From contig CM022368.1 in assembly GCA_011800155.1 (NCBI GenBank), forward strand, positions 1,426,001 through 1,490,000: a stretch of DNA of 64,000 bases, written 5' to 3'. Shown here in pieces: positions 22,578 through 32,656 of this stretch. Source of the stretch: Flammulina velutipes (taxonomy: Eukaryota > Basidiomycota > Agaricomycetes > Agaricales > Physalacriaceae). How positions within the stretch are numbered: position 1 is the first letter of the stretch; every line of letters begins with the position of its first letter. The notes beneath the pieces are model-generated. The model made no database searches, was not told the origin of the DNA, and saw only the letters and a program-made list of their open reading frames with translations. A program made the position numbers and the translations under genes.

Positions 22578-24276
22578 ATGTCCTATGGTTTGAACAACCT
22601 CCCAAAACTAAGGGGAAATGCGCCATCCGTACGAGTATGTCACAGATTCCTTTACACTAGCAAATTCTGATACGTTTTATTAGTTCAAAAAAGTCAACGC
22701 AGGCTCAATAAATGGAGTTCATCCCTTTCAAATAAAAATCGCGCGGCTCGATGAGGCGCACCCAGCCATGAAGGTCGATATTAAATCTCTTCCGACTGCC
22801 CGTGACGCCTATATAATGTGGAAGGCCGTCCCAGTCAACATTCTTTCCAAGGTTGAGTCCCCGACGACGTTCCAGCAGCCGTACGAAGGGTGGAAGCAGC
22901 GCGTCGAGCGAGGACGGCGCAACGGAGGCGTCCTGCCTGTGTCACTGGCGAACAACATCGTGCCTCACAGAATACCTGTGTCTATTGCTACCGTCCTCAC
23001 CAAGGCAGCGATACACAAAAAGGCATTCCACAGGCAGCATGTCCAGCGGAGGGTCAAGAATGCGATAGAACTAATTGTTCGCAGAGGTGCGAATGTGGAT
23101 GCAAATATGAAGCTCGTGTTGAGGGAGGACGCTACTGTTGAAGAGGGATACCAACTGTTTCGCACTGGTACGCCTTTTTCCATACACTGTTCATGTCTTG
23201 TCTAACACAGATCGTACAGGCTGGCGCTATATTTGCAGTCCAAACCTCCGATTATACAATCTCCCCCTCCCTGATCTTATCAACAACTTCCGCAAGGCGT
23301 TCACCTCGCTGTCGAAACAGATCCAGTATCTCGAGGCTGCATGGGCAAAGACTGTGAAGCTTCGCCCTTCGAACGATGTGGTCCCTCTGTTAGCGCTACC
23401 CGTGCAGAAACAATTTCCACACATCAAAACTTGGGCGGAACACAGGGCCTCGATGAAAGAGAACAGGGAATCAAGGAAACAGCAACTACGGGAGGAAGGG
23501 GACGCTGAACCCATCTTATCAAGCCTCCCGAAGGATCACTATAGTCGAATGAAACAAGTTGAGGCTATGTTTCCGGAAATGGTGAAGGAGGTCAAAGAGA
23601 GTAATCGACAGTCGGTGCGTAGGTTCAAGGCTCGATTTTCTGGCACTGATGTAGCAAACAGGATCCGCCGAAACCTAACCGAAAGGCGAGTGAGGCTATC
23701 TTCGCGCAGAAACCGAAATTAGCTCGACCGTTCTCTACGTCCTGCATCGTTGCGGAAGACCACAAACGCGACCCATTACGAGCAGTGGATGTAAACGACT
23801 CAGCAGATCTCCTCGCAACCATAGTCTCGCGCTTGTCAACGACTTCAAAAGTTTGTCTTTCCACTTGTCGTTTCGTCATCTCGTTCGACTGACCTTCGCT
23901 AGTTTCCGAAAGAGAAAGGCAACACAATTCCAGCAAACCATGAGTGGTTTGCTACTCTCCTGAAAGAATACAAGGTGGAAGTTGGTCCCCCTATGGACGA
24001 AGAGGTGACTATTCCATAGAATTCCTCCACGAACACATTCATAATCCCTGATTCTAGGCGACGAAAGGAAGTGAAGTAGATGCAAACTGGATGGATGCTC
24101 TGTCGAAGAAGGAAAACCCCGAGTCGGATATGGAGGTGAAGATGCCAACAAGACTTCGCAAGAGCTATTCATCGCCATCGACATCTTTGGAACGGTCGAA
24201 GAACAGACTTGGACGGGCTACGATGATTAAATTGGGACCTGGCGGTAGGAGTAAGGACCTGGGGACCGAATGGTGA
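22578..24276 (+). CDS. Unrecognised basic fungal protein
   Basis: Six exons, 22578-22634, 22684-23167, 23220-23614, 23662-23850, 23903-24004 and 24058-24276, give 481 residues in one frame. The first exon (MSYGLNNLPKLRGN) was added because the second begins in open frame before any ATG and a clean donor/acceptor pair joins them. The N-terminal half is Arg/Lys-rich with alternating helices (AIHKKAFHRQHVQRRVKNAI), then GWRYICSPNLRLYNLP; the C-terminal half is charged and probably disordered. No signal peptide or membrane segment. A mitochondrial ribosomal or RNA-binding role would fit the composition, but I recognise no domain. Confidence 0.7.
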
Positions 24277-24532
24277 CGGAACATTGGATCTATTCGTGAT
24301 AATAGGATACAAACCAGGTAATTACTATGGCTATATGTGGCGCTGTACGTCTGTAATCGAAATGGGAGGCTGATTGAATTCTACAAACCTCGTCAGCACT
24401 TTCTACCCTCGACCTCTGTGACATCGGTCAGATCGCAGCCTCGGATACGAGCAACTAAGATCAATAGGACTCGTCTGAACATTAGGAATACGCGGATAAT
24501 ATTAAGAAGTAAGAGTATACGTTCATTAGCGC

Positions 24533-25518
24533 CTAGACATCTGTGATAGAAACGGAGTGATCCCAAAGAGCTGCCTTCTCAGCGTCCGTATACTGGAAAA
24601 ACTTGGAGCTCATGGGCTCGCCATGGTTGTCCAACCGGTACGACGAACCTTTGCTCGAGGTGAGCAACCCATAGAGCATGTATTCCGCACATGACTCTGG
24701 ACTCTCCGCAAAGAAGAAAGTCGCAAGCTTGACGAGGGGCTTGAGGAGAAGCAAGTACCACGAGGTATACATGTGCTCGTAAGCTGGAGTGTCTACGAAT
24801 CCGGGAAAAATGTGGGTGAAGGCGACTTCTGGATTACGCTTGGAGAATTGCTATAGGGGCACCTGGTTAGACGTGGACTATGCTTGTGAGATAGGAATTG
24901 ACTGACCTCCATCATGATATCGTTGTATGCGGACGGCTGGAAGACACCTTTGGAGGATGTATGGGTCTTTTTCAGATCAAGGTCGTCGACGTCGAGCTTG
25001 AGTTGGGACGTGGCGGGGGCAAGTATGGACAGGACCTGGGCGTTTTGTCCTGCTGCACCAGCAGCTTTGAGCAACGGAAGCAATTCCGAGATAAACTTGA
25101 ACCGGTTGTAGTAGCGCATAACCATGACTTTATCCAGCCCTTCCTCCGTCTCGTCCCTCGCTGCGAGCTTGAAGTAGCCTGCCGAAAGTACGAGAAAGTT
25201 GATCCTGTCCAGTTTTTCGCTGAGCTCGCGAGCAGTGACTTTGATGTTCTTCATGAGGTAGGCGTCGCACGACACGAATTCGCGAAGGACTGGTTTGCCG
25301 TCTTCGCCAGAAGGGCGCGGGAGGGCGGATAAAGTCTTCTCGGCGGCGGCGCGATTACGACCAATGATAATGATATGGATCTTCCCGTCGAGATAGGCGG
25401 AGAGGGATTTGACCATCGCCTCGCCAATACCAGAGGTTCCGCCTACGAAGACGCCGACTGGGACATAGGATGGTTTGTATGTGGCGTTGAAAGCTCGGGC
25501 GGCTGATTGGGAGGGCAT
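24533..25518 (-). CDS. Short-chain dehydrogenase/reductase family protein lacking the catalytic lysine
   Basis: Exons 25518-24907 and 24850-24533 give 309 residues. The Rossmann nucleotide-binding motif GGTSGIG is at residues 26-32, followed by IIIIGRNRAAAE where Arg suggests NADP(H), and VLSAGY stands where SDRs have NNAG. At the active site the usual Y-x-x-x-K is Y198-N-D-I-M202, so the lysine is absent. It continues HIFPGFVDTPAYEHM, as in a group of fungal SDR-like proteins that share this loss. Cofactor binding is likely; ordinary SDR catalysis is doubtful. No targeting signal seen. Confidence 0.85.
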
Positions 25519-25840
25519 GATTGGGAGCTAGACTTTAGACATCCGAGATTCTCCTTTTAATACCAGCTATGACGGAGGACTGTTTGCGTTGACGCTCCTC
25601 AGCTGACCATCGTCTCTCGTAAGTGTCTCGGAGAACCTCCGTTTGATGATCGGAGTGTAGCCTCGCCATCAGTGAACTACGGAATCACAAAATGAATATG
25701 TATCTTATTCCGTCGATGAGTCCTTGTGTACGCGTATGGGTCTGAATGTACCCACGTTGATGTAAATTGTGGCCAGGGAGGTGGTACGGAGAATAATAAC
25801 CAATAACAATATGGCATGAATTCAAGATCGTCCAAATATT

Positions 25841-27571
25841 TCACGTTGCCCATGGAACTGTCACGAATCGTGCGGGAATCCATGCTTGGTCTCGTAAGAC
25901 CATTTGGTGAGATATAGCTCGCAAAGGCCAACCTGTTTCATCACTAAACGTCCTTCAATAAGCATGTCCAGCCACGAAAAATCGCAAGCACTCACGATGA
26001 AGGAGCAGACGTCAGAAGAAAAGTTATGTCTACGGCTACGTGGTGATCCTTCCCGTCTCCAACTTGAGTGTGCAAAGTGACGAGAGTCCGATCATCTTCC
26101 ATGTACAATACGTCGTAGTCCCCTTCGAACGAGGCCTTCCCTGTTCTTGAGAGAAAGGAAAATTCTCCCAACGAGGTCAGAGATTTACATATCGCATCTC
26201 GACCGATCGCCAACACGTAGGTTTGGGAGCCAGAGAACGCATGCGCTGTCGATAAAGATGGATGTTTGTCCGCGACGACGGAGTAGGATAGAATAGAAGT
26301 CTCTGTGTAAGCGTCGCGTAGGCGTTCTCGGTCATGATCAAACGCCTTTATAAATCTGAGGATAGAAGTGAGTTGAGAACAAGTACAAAGGGTAAGAAGA
26401 GTTACACTTACCGCCGAAGGTAATCCAAGGCCAACTCTTTCATTGCAGGAGGTGTTTGGTGTTCAATCTCTGCTACAAACATAGATTGAGGTATATGATG
26501 TTGCGGTTCATCTATCTCCTCGACATCGTCGTCGTCGTCAGATAGAACTATAACCTCGGGTTCTGGAGCGGGAGTCACGCCAGGGGATGGGTGATGCGAT
26601 GGGGGATGTGGAGAAGGGGATAATGATGGATTTGGAACGACAACGACGTTGTCCCAGTAGTGGTTTTGAAAGGTAGGAACAGGATCTTTCCTCTTCTTGC
26701 GCCGTTTCTTCGTAGGTACGGGATCTGATGATGTGGATGACTGCTGGTCCAAAGGCATCGGTGCTGGCTTTGGCTTTGGCTTTGGCTCTGGCTCGAGGGT
26801 ATCTGGATGCACTGGAATAGGCGACGACCAGTCAATGACCATACCGTCGTCGCTGGAGGAATATGAAGGGTTGATGGTCGAGGAGAGTTAATGTACTTAC
26901 CGGAAGAAATTACGAGTTACTTTCAAGCCCTTTGAGCGTAAGATTCGGCTCTCGTTGGTGAACCAACTTTGTCTATTCGCTGACCAGTTGGGATTGGATC
27001 TGAGGCACTCTGGAGGGAGAGGATGGTACCATTTCGAGCCATCGGTTACCAGCGAAACGTGAGAAAGACTGATATCAATGTCCTCGGCCTTCACAGAGGA
27101 TGGAGAATGACTGAATTTGCGGCGTTTGGAGACAGGCGGAGTGTGTGAGGATGAACTAGGTTCTGGGGGAGTAGGAACTGCTTCATTGGAAAATGGTTTG
27201 TATTCGTTGGGGTACGTGATTCCAAAGGGCTTGAGAGGTAGCTGGAAAGAATTTCGACGAGGGGAAAATGTCCGATGCTTTGTATGTGCGCCACGACCTC
27301 TCTGAGGTGTATTTCCGCGTCCCCAGGCTGGTGGCCCCCTTCCGCGAGAGCCCCGACTGGAAGACGATATTATAGCAGGCGGCGCTGTCTGTTTCCGCTT
27401 GTCGATGGCTTCGTTTGGCTGTGAATCCTCTGCATGAACGATGCCTGCATTGTGCTTGTTGTACGGACGATAGCGTCCTCGCTGTGGCTGAAAGACCCGT
27501 CTGGCATTGCTCGCTGCTGGAATTTCGCGAGGTCGTTGTGCGTATTCTGGTTTGAAGCGTGCATCGTTCAT
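25841..27571 (-). CDS. NTF2-like domain protein with RG-rich N-terminus (Mex67/TAP-like NTF2 fold)
   Basis: Exons 27571-26901, 26852-26412, 26355-25996 and 25943-25841 give 524 residues. N-terminal third: Arg/Gly-rich (GSRGRGPPAWGRG, QRGRGAH), like RNA-binding RGG segments. Middle: disordered, with PEPKPKPKP repeats, a basic KKRRKKRK and the SUMO-interaction-like motif VIVLSDDDDD. C-terminal 160 residues resemble the NTF2-like domain of mRNA export receptors: FIKAFDHDRERLRDAY, a middle barrel, then GWPLRAISHQMVLRDQ. The last splice was chosen because it restores this conserved WPL-AISHQM block. RRM, LRR and UBA-like TAP-C parts of Mex67 are absent, so it is not an ordinary Mex67. Confidence 0.75.
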
Positions 27572-27778
27572 GACGGTCAATAAGAGGACACGTCTCACGT
27601 GAGAACGGTCACAATCAAGTTCAGATTCTGGCCGGTTTCGGCTGCCCTTTAACTCTTTGTTCACGACCACGAGCACGGCGCTCTCGACGCGTTTTATATC
27701 TCTTTTTTTCTTGCTTGTTAGGTCAGTCTACACCACCAGAAAATCATCTATCCTATCTAAACTTATTGCCTAGCTGCG
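27572..27778. promoter_or_regulatory. Short bidirectional promoter region
   Basis: 207 bp separate the start codons of the divergent NTF2-domain and disordered-protein genes. It includes a T-rich tract near 27695-27712. No TATA element was identified. Confidence 0.4.
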
Positions 27779-29305
27779 ATGTCGAAACGCACACACCGAG
27801 AGATGGAACAATCCTACACCTCGTCTGTTCTTGCCCCTTCTCCACTATGCTCTCCAGAGGAATATCTTCGTATCTTGCATTCCCAACGCGACGCACTCAA
27901 GAACGTCCGCGGCAAAATTCCTTGGCCTGATTCCGATGCAGATTCGCAGACATCTGTCAGTAAACGTACTCAAGCTCTAACCCAAAAGGTGCAATCCCTT
28001 CTTGCGACACGACAAAAGTCTGGTGGGAAGGATGAAGGCCTCGCCATCTCGATGGTACCCCGCCTGCTCAGCTTGACCTGCACCAAAGGAGGAAAGAAGT
28101 GGTTGCCACGAGTTTACCATCCCAGCACATTCGAGGTCGATAAACCTGCTGAACAAGAGGTAGAACTTGATGCTGCGCAAACTCAGCCGGAGCCAGTCGA
28201 TGCCGACAAACTAGACCTAGTTGCCAAGGTCGTCAATTGGGTCAAGGCCGTCGAGCCCCACGATCCTGAAGAAGAGAAAGCATCCAAGAAGAAAAAGAAG
28301 AGGGCGTCCGACAAGGGAAAAGGCAAGGCCGCCTACAGTCTGAAGGACCCATCGCCACTCGGATTTGTCGTTTCTAAGCGTCGCATCGACCTCAGCGGAA
28401 AGGGCGATGGGCAAAGTGACAAGGACTCAAACCCACGCAGCAGAAAACGCCCCAGACTAGATAACGACGAGGGAGAAGACGGTCTAGGTCGTGTCTTGGT
28501 CCCAGCTTCATCCCCACCGCCACCCGCCGTTGAATCCTCTCCCGCTGCTCATCCACCCGAAAGCCCAGCCCTTGAGTCAGACAACCACATCACTACTACC
28601 TCCCCCTTTACCCCCTTGCAACAAGGCAACAGACAAACCATCGACTCGGTGGCCGAAACGTCTTTTTTTCCTCCTTCGTTCCCATCCTGGTTGAACACAT
28701 CTACACCACCGCCTCCAACTAACGGTCGAGGAAAGCAACGACCCGAACCTATCCCCGATATACCAGCTGAAGAGACATTGACTGACGCAAGTATCGTCCA
28801 TCGTGAATATCCTCTCTCGTCGTCGCCACCCAAGCAGCGTAGAGAGTCATCAATGGACATCGATATTCCTCCAGTTCCGTCTTCCTCCAAATCACCGCTC
28901 AAATTTGTTCCATTGACCAGCAGATTACCTTCCAGGAATCTTTACCTTGATGTGGATATCGCGTCGCCGACCAAATCCCTTTCGTCAATTGCAGCCGATG
29001 ACTCTTCTTCCGAAGACGAAGACGAGGTGCGGCAGGAGATGTTCGCGTCGACGCAGATGCGCAAATATGATTCACAACAAGAAGGGAACCTCGAGGGGGA
29101 TGTGGATGATATGGTTGGATTTTTGGAGAAGGATGTTGATGTTGGGATGGATGAGGATTCGCAGGAGCGAGTCGGGCGCGGTAAAGTTCGTCATCGTCAC
29201 CACGACGAGGAAGAGGAAGACGATGAGGAGGGGAAAGATGAGATAACAGAGTTCGACGAATGGGTCAACATTCCACGGTCTGTCAGTGCTGCGCACTCGC
29301 ATTGA
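27779..29305 (+). CDS. Large disordered acidic protein, function unknown
   Basis: Single-exon gene of 508 residues starting MSKRTHREMEQSY. The first 130 residues could fold (helical EEYLRILHSQRDALKNVRG; SLTCTKGGKKWLPRVYHP). The rest is low complexity: a Lys-rich patch KASKKKKKRASDKGKGK that could be a nuclear signal, Pro/Ser-rich repeats, and a very acidic tail (DEEEEDDEEGKDE). The long intronless frame and consistent codon use support a real gene. I recognise no domain; a chromatin or nuclear role would be a guess from composition. Confidence 0.75.
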   Translation: MSKRTHREMEQSYTSSVLAPSPLCSPEEYLRILHSQRDALKNVRGKIPWPDSDADSQTSVSKRTQALTQKVQSLLATRQKSGGKDEGLAISMVPRLLSLTCTKGGKKWLPRVYHPSTFEVDKPAEQEVELDAAQTQPEPVDADKLDLVAKVVNWVKAVEPHDPEEEKASKKKKKRASDKGKGKAAYSLKDPSPLGFVVSKRRIDLSGKGDGQSDKDSNPRSRKRPRLDNDEGEDGLGRVLVPASSPPPPAVESSPAAHPPESPALESDNHITTTSPFTPLQQGNRQTIDSVAETSFFPPSFPSWLNTSTPPPPTNGRGKQRPEPIPDIPAEETLTDASIVHREYPLSSSPPKQRRESSMDIDIPPVPSSSKSPLKFVPLTSRLPSRNLYLDVDIASPTKSLSSIAADDSSSEDEDEVRQEMFASTQMRKYDSQQEGNLEGDVDDMVGFLEKDVDVGMDEDSQERVGRGKVRHRHHDEEEEDDEEGKDEITEFDEWVNIPRSVSAAHSH

Positions 29306-29628
29306 TGATGTTTCCTGGGGCATTTTGCCGTATCAATTTTTCTTGCTTGGGTACAAACCGTACTACTTATTTTTTTTGTATGCTTGTACCAATATTGTTC
29401 GACTATCAGCGCTACTATCTACATTATAAATGCTATGCGAAACCATTGAAGGTCACCATCAGGATTGGGAAGTTCTAAGAATCGAGACATACCGATTTGC
29501 TTAGGTGTTACAATTGTAGGCCTATTAGGCGTTCTTCCGATACTCAAGTTCGAAAATAGTCATACTAATAAGCATCATACATTATATTGAACCACAAGCA
29601 CATGAATGAATACAAAAACGACGAAAGA
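29306..29628. other. Convergent intergenic region, no gene seen
   Basis: AT-rich trailers of two convergent genes, with a T-run near 29371-29380. No RNA or coding feature recognised. Confidence 0.45.
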
Positions 29629-31140
29629 CTACGACTCCCAGAAGCTCGTATTGAACTCGGGATACCAAACCTCCGTATGTGGTATATCGTGGACTGCATC
29701 CTGACACATTTCCTTGGTGTGCAGTTTCTTTACTCCCACCTCTCGCCAACATTGTTGGGAACAAACAATGAATGTATAGCATCGACTACACCGTTTGAAC
29801 CCATAATCAAACGAGAAGGAGTTGTCGCACTATGATGAACGTCAATGACGAGATCGAAAAAGGAAGAAAAGAACAGACACACCTTCGGATTCATGCAAAT
29901 CAAACTAACAGCGTTCGTCTGCGGGTCAAGTCTCGTCACCTTCTGCACAATATCGACAAAAGAAAGCCAAGACCACTTCAAGGGAGTGGAATCGTCAGTC
30001 ATCCTCGACCTACCCATCCCGTCCATGTTCTCCACTACAATTCTCGCCAATCCACGACATGTTCTAACTGCTACCTTTCGGCTGCAGATTGTGTAAATGC
30101 TCATATCCACCAACAAATACTGCAACCAGTCAGACACGCCTACTGTCTGGTTTCCGAACACGCGAACCGCTTTGGCCGCTACCTCCAACAACCCAGCGTC
30201 TAAAGATTGGATCCATCCAGCGGCACGGAGATGCATAGTAACATCGGCCCTAGAATCGTGCAAGGATACTAAGACCCGCAGAAACCTGTTGATATTCGAT
30301 CGCCAGTCGGTGCCACTAGTAGATAAATCGAAATGGTCGAGAAATCTGTGGAAAATAGTAACGACTGAGGACAACACATTCCTCTTCCAAAGACTCTCCC
30401 GAAGCTCAGCGTCCACGAAGCCTATCGTTCCAGCGTGTATGAGATCTCTCATCACATGTTGTACGGGGGGTGTCATGCCTGGATTCGCCTTGAGCATGTT
30501 GGCGACTTTTTCCAGTCTGTTGATCGGCGTATATAGCAGCCTGGAGGATTGGCAACGAAGGGCGGTGCACATATGAAGGCGAGTGGTGGGGTCCTGGACA
30601 AGAAAGGGTAGAATGTTGCAAATGTCGTAAAAGTCTGATTCATGCTCTTGATGGAGGAAGGCGTGGACCAGACCCGAAGTGCATTGGACGACAAATGACG
30701 AGGCGCCGATGAGGGGGGGGATGTTGGGATCTATCATAAGCGCAAGTAAATGGAGGTAAAGGCCCCTCTGTTTGCCTAGCCTTTCATCGTGCGAGATATA
30801 GGACGGCATCTCTACCATGAGCGTCACAAGCCACTTTATAAGGTGATTCACCACAAAATTGGCATCGGCGGCGAGTATAGGATGGACATCCTCGCAGGCT
30901 TGCGTGATGCGAAAGATTCCTCGCATGCAGACCATGAATACAGCAGTATCCATATTCACCACATCCAGGTTGGATGCGGGTTCGTATGCTGGGCGGAAGT
31001 TCGGTTTTCTCACCTGGGATTTGATGATTGGCATCAACTCATCCACAGGGAGGCCAAGCATGAGCTTTTCGAGATGATCAGTTGCAGACTAAAGACGTTA
31101 TTAGCGGGTTGTCAATATCCAAGATAAATTACATTACCAT
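29629..31140 (-). CDS. MYND-type zinc-finger protein
   Basis: Exons 31140-31138 (only the ATG), 31088-29883, 29829-29740 and 29700-29629 give 456 residues. An all-helical body of about 400 residues (HLEKLMLGLPVDELMP onward, probably armadillo-like) is followed by a MYND finger split by an intron: ICMNPKCDN, then KRCSRCYTFIVCSQQCW. The last two zinc ligands of a normal MYND (H-x-x-x-C) are replaced by HDIPH-type sequence, so the second site may be incomplete. This architecture recurs in many Agaricomycete proteins of unknown role, presumably protein-protein adaptors. The intron right after ATG was chosen because it joins the start to SATDHLEKL in frame. Confidence 0.75.
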
Positions 31141-32656
31141 GGTTGGCTAGGCTTTGATAAATGGGTATGGTGGTCGATAGATAGGGAAGAAAAGGTGGGA
31201 GATGACACTGTGCTTTTATACAAATTGGGCTTCAGAGCGCATTGACCCAGAAACAAAGTCTCTCCACATTGCTCGCCAGGGGATGGACACAAACAAAGAT
31301 TAAAATGTCCCCGCAGCTTTGAAATGGCCTCACAGGCCGATATAGGAGGATGATCGGAGGACCATCGAATTGTTTGGACAATGTGCATGGTCTTGGAATG
31401 GTCGTGACGGAAGTAGGGCCATCAACGAGCGACACGCAAGAATGCGTGAAGGTACGCCGAGAATAGAGTGTACGCGTTGAGGAAGGTAGAGCTCCATTCC
31501 TCCTATTGGCTCCACGAGGAATCGGGTGCGCTTGAAGAGAGCCACGGGCATTCAATGTTAAGGACATCGGGATGTGATTTCGAAGACGGGGAAGTGTCAC
31601 AAATATCGGCGTCGAGCTGCCTACAAAAAACTTCGTGAATAAGAACTTCTAAACAAAGGTTTCAAAGACCTTGGGGAACACTGAAGTTGTGTCAATCACA
31701 TTGCTCGTCAAACAAAATCCCCAAAATTGAAAGTAAAATTGATTCTCACCGTCCCAAGGTCAATATTTATATTGTACACCAACAGCTTGGAGTTCCGAGT
31801 CAGGGTGTCGCCAACGATATACATCGATTCTCCTTGGATTCTCCAGGTCTCGTGAGGGGCGCATGGACCGGAGCACTTAAACGTGTAATTATTGGGGCGG
31901 GCTGAGAGCAAGTTCACCATAGGAGGATCCATAGGCGTATGGCGGAAGGTGTATTATGTCGTCGAAGTATTAGTGCCTTTGGAGGAAGTTAAGATCTGAG
32001 CGAAGATTACTTCCAGTGGGGATTGTGAGGGTTGTATTGAGTGACGGTCGTGATAGTTGGGCGAATCCTAAGCAGTAACTGTCCTAGTAAGTACTTTGTT
32101 GAATACCGGAGTTTGGGTCATGGATAGGTATCAAGATGGCAGGGCATCTTATGAGAAGTATCGACGCAGTAGGTGATCCGATGCAGTTTTTAGACATCTC
32201 CCTCGCCCTTAGACTCAGAGATTTCAGTGTTTCCGGTGAGAGACTACATATGGTGGTCGAACTACTCGAGCGTTCGGCTTGTCACAGTCTGTCACACTGA
32301 TCCCCATGCTCGTTCCGTAAAGTGCCGTATCCTGCTGCCTGTGCACCTAGCGTAAAATTATTCTGAGTGTTCAAGAGGTAGTATATATACAGTATACCTT
32401 TTTTCAGAAGCTTGTCTGAATTTTATGAAGTGTTTCAAGCTCCCAGCATGAGTTGTTCACTCTATCTCGCCCATATGCACTTTAATTTGAACGAACATAA
32501 TGCTTCTCATAGCGTAGTATTGCTTGGGCATGTACCAATAAACAATGAAATATACATATACGTGGTTGGCCTACGGGAAAAGCTATAAGTAGATGCGTCG
32601 AGTTGAAATGCTTTGGAAACCAAATGAATAATACATAAATGCAGGGCGAAAACCAA
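31141..32656. other. Long intergenic stretch with one doubtful small gene
   Basis: About 1.5 kb between two minus-strand genes. Apart from the candidate at 31503-31932 there is only short, random-looking coding potential. The part 31933-32650 is AT-rich with no recognised RNA or repeat. Confidence 0.4.
31503..31932 (-). CDS. Doubtful small Cys-containing protein
   Basis: A frame from ATG 31932 encodes about 60 codons of protein-like sequence (NYTFKCSGPCAPHETWRI, MYIVGDTLTRNSKLLVYN). It can be joined through two short introns with normal ends to a second part ending at 31503 (SPSSKSHPDVLNIECP). No signal peptide or domain is recognised. It could be a small hypothetical gene, a decayed gene, or part of the upstream region of the MYND gene. 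Confidence 0.28.

Noticed and set aside
26760..26800. Short tandem repeat GGCTTT
   Set aside because: It is the coding sequence for the Pro-Lys repeat of the NTF2-domain protein, not a separate repeat element.
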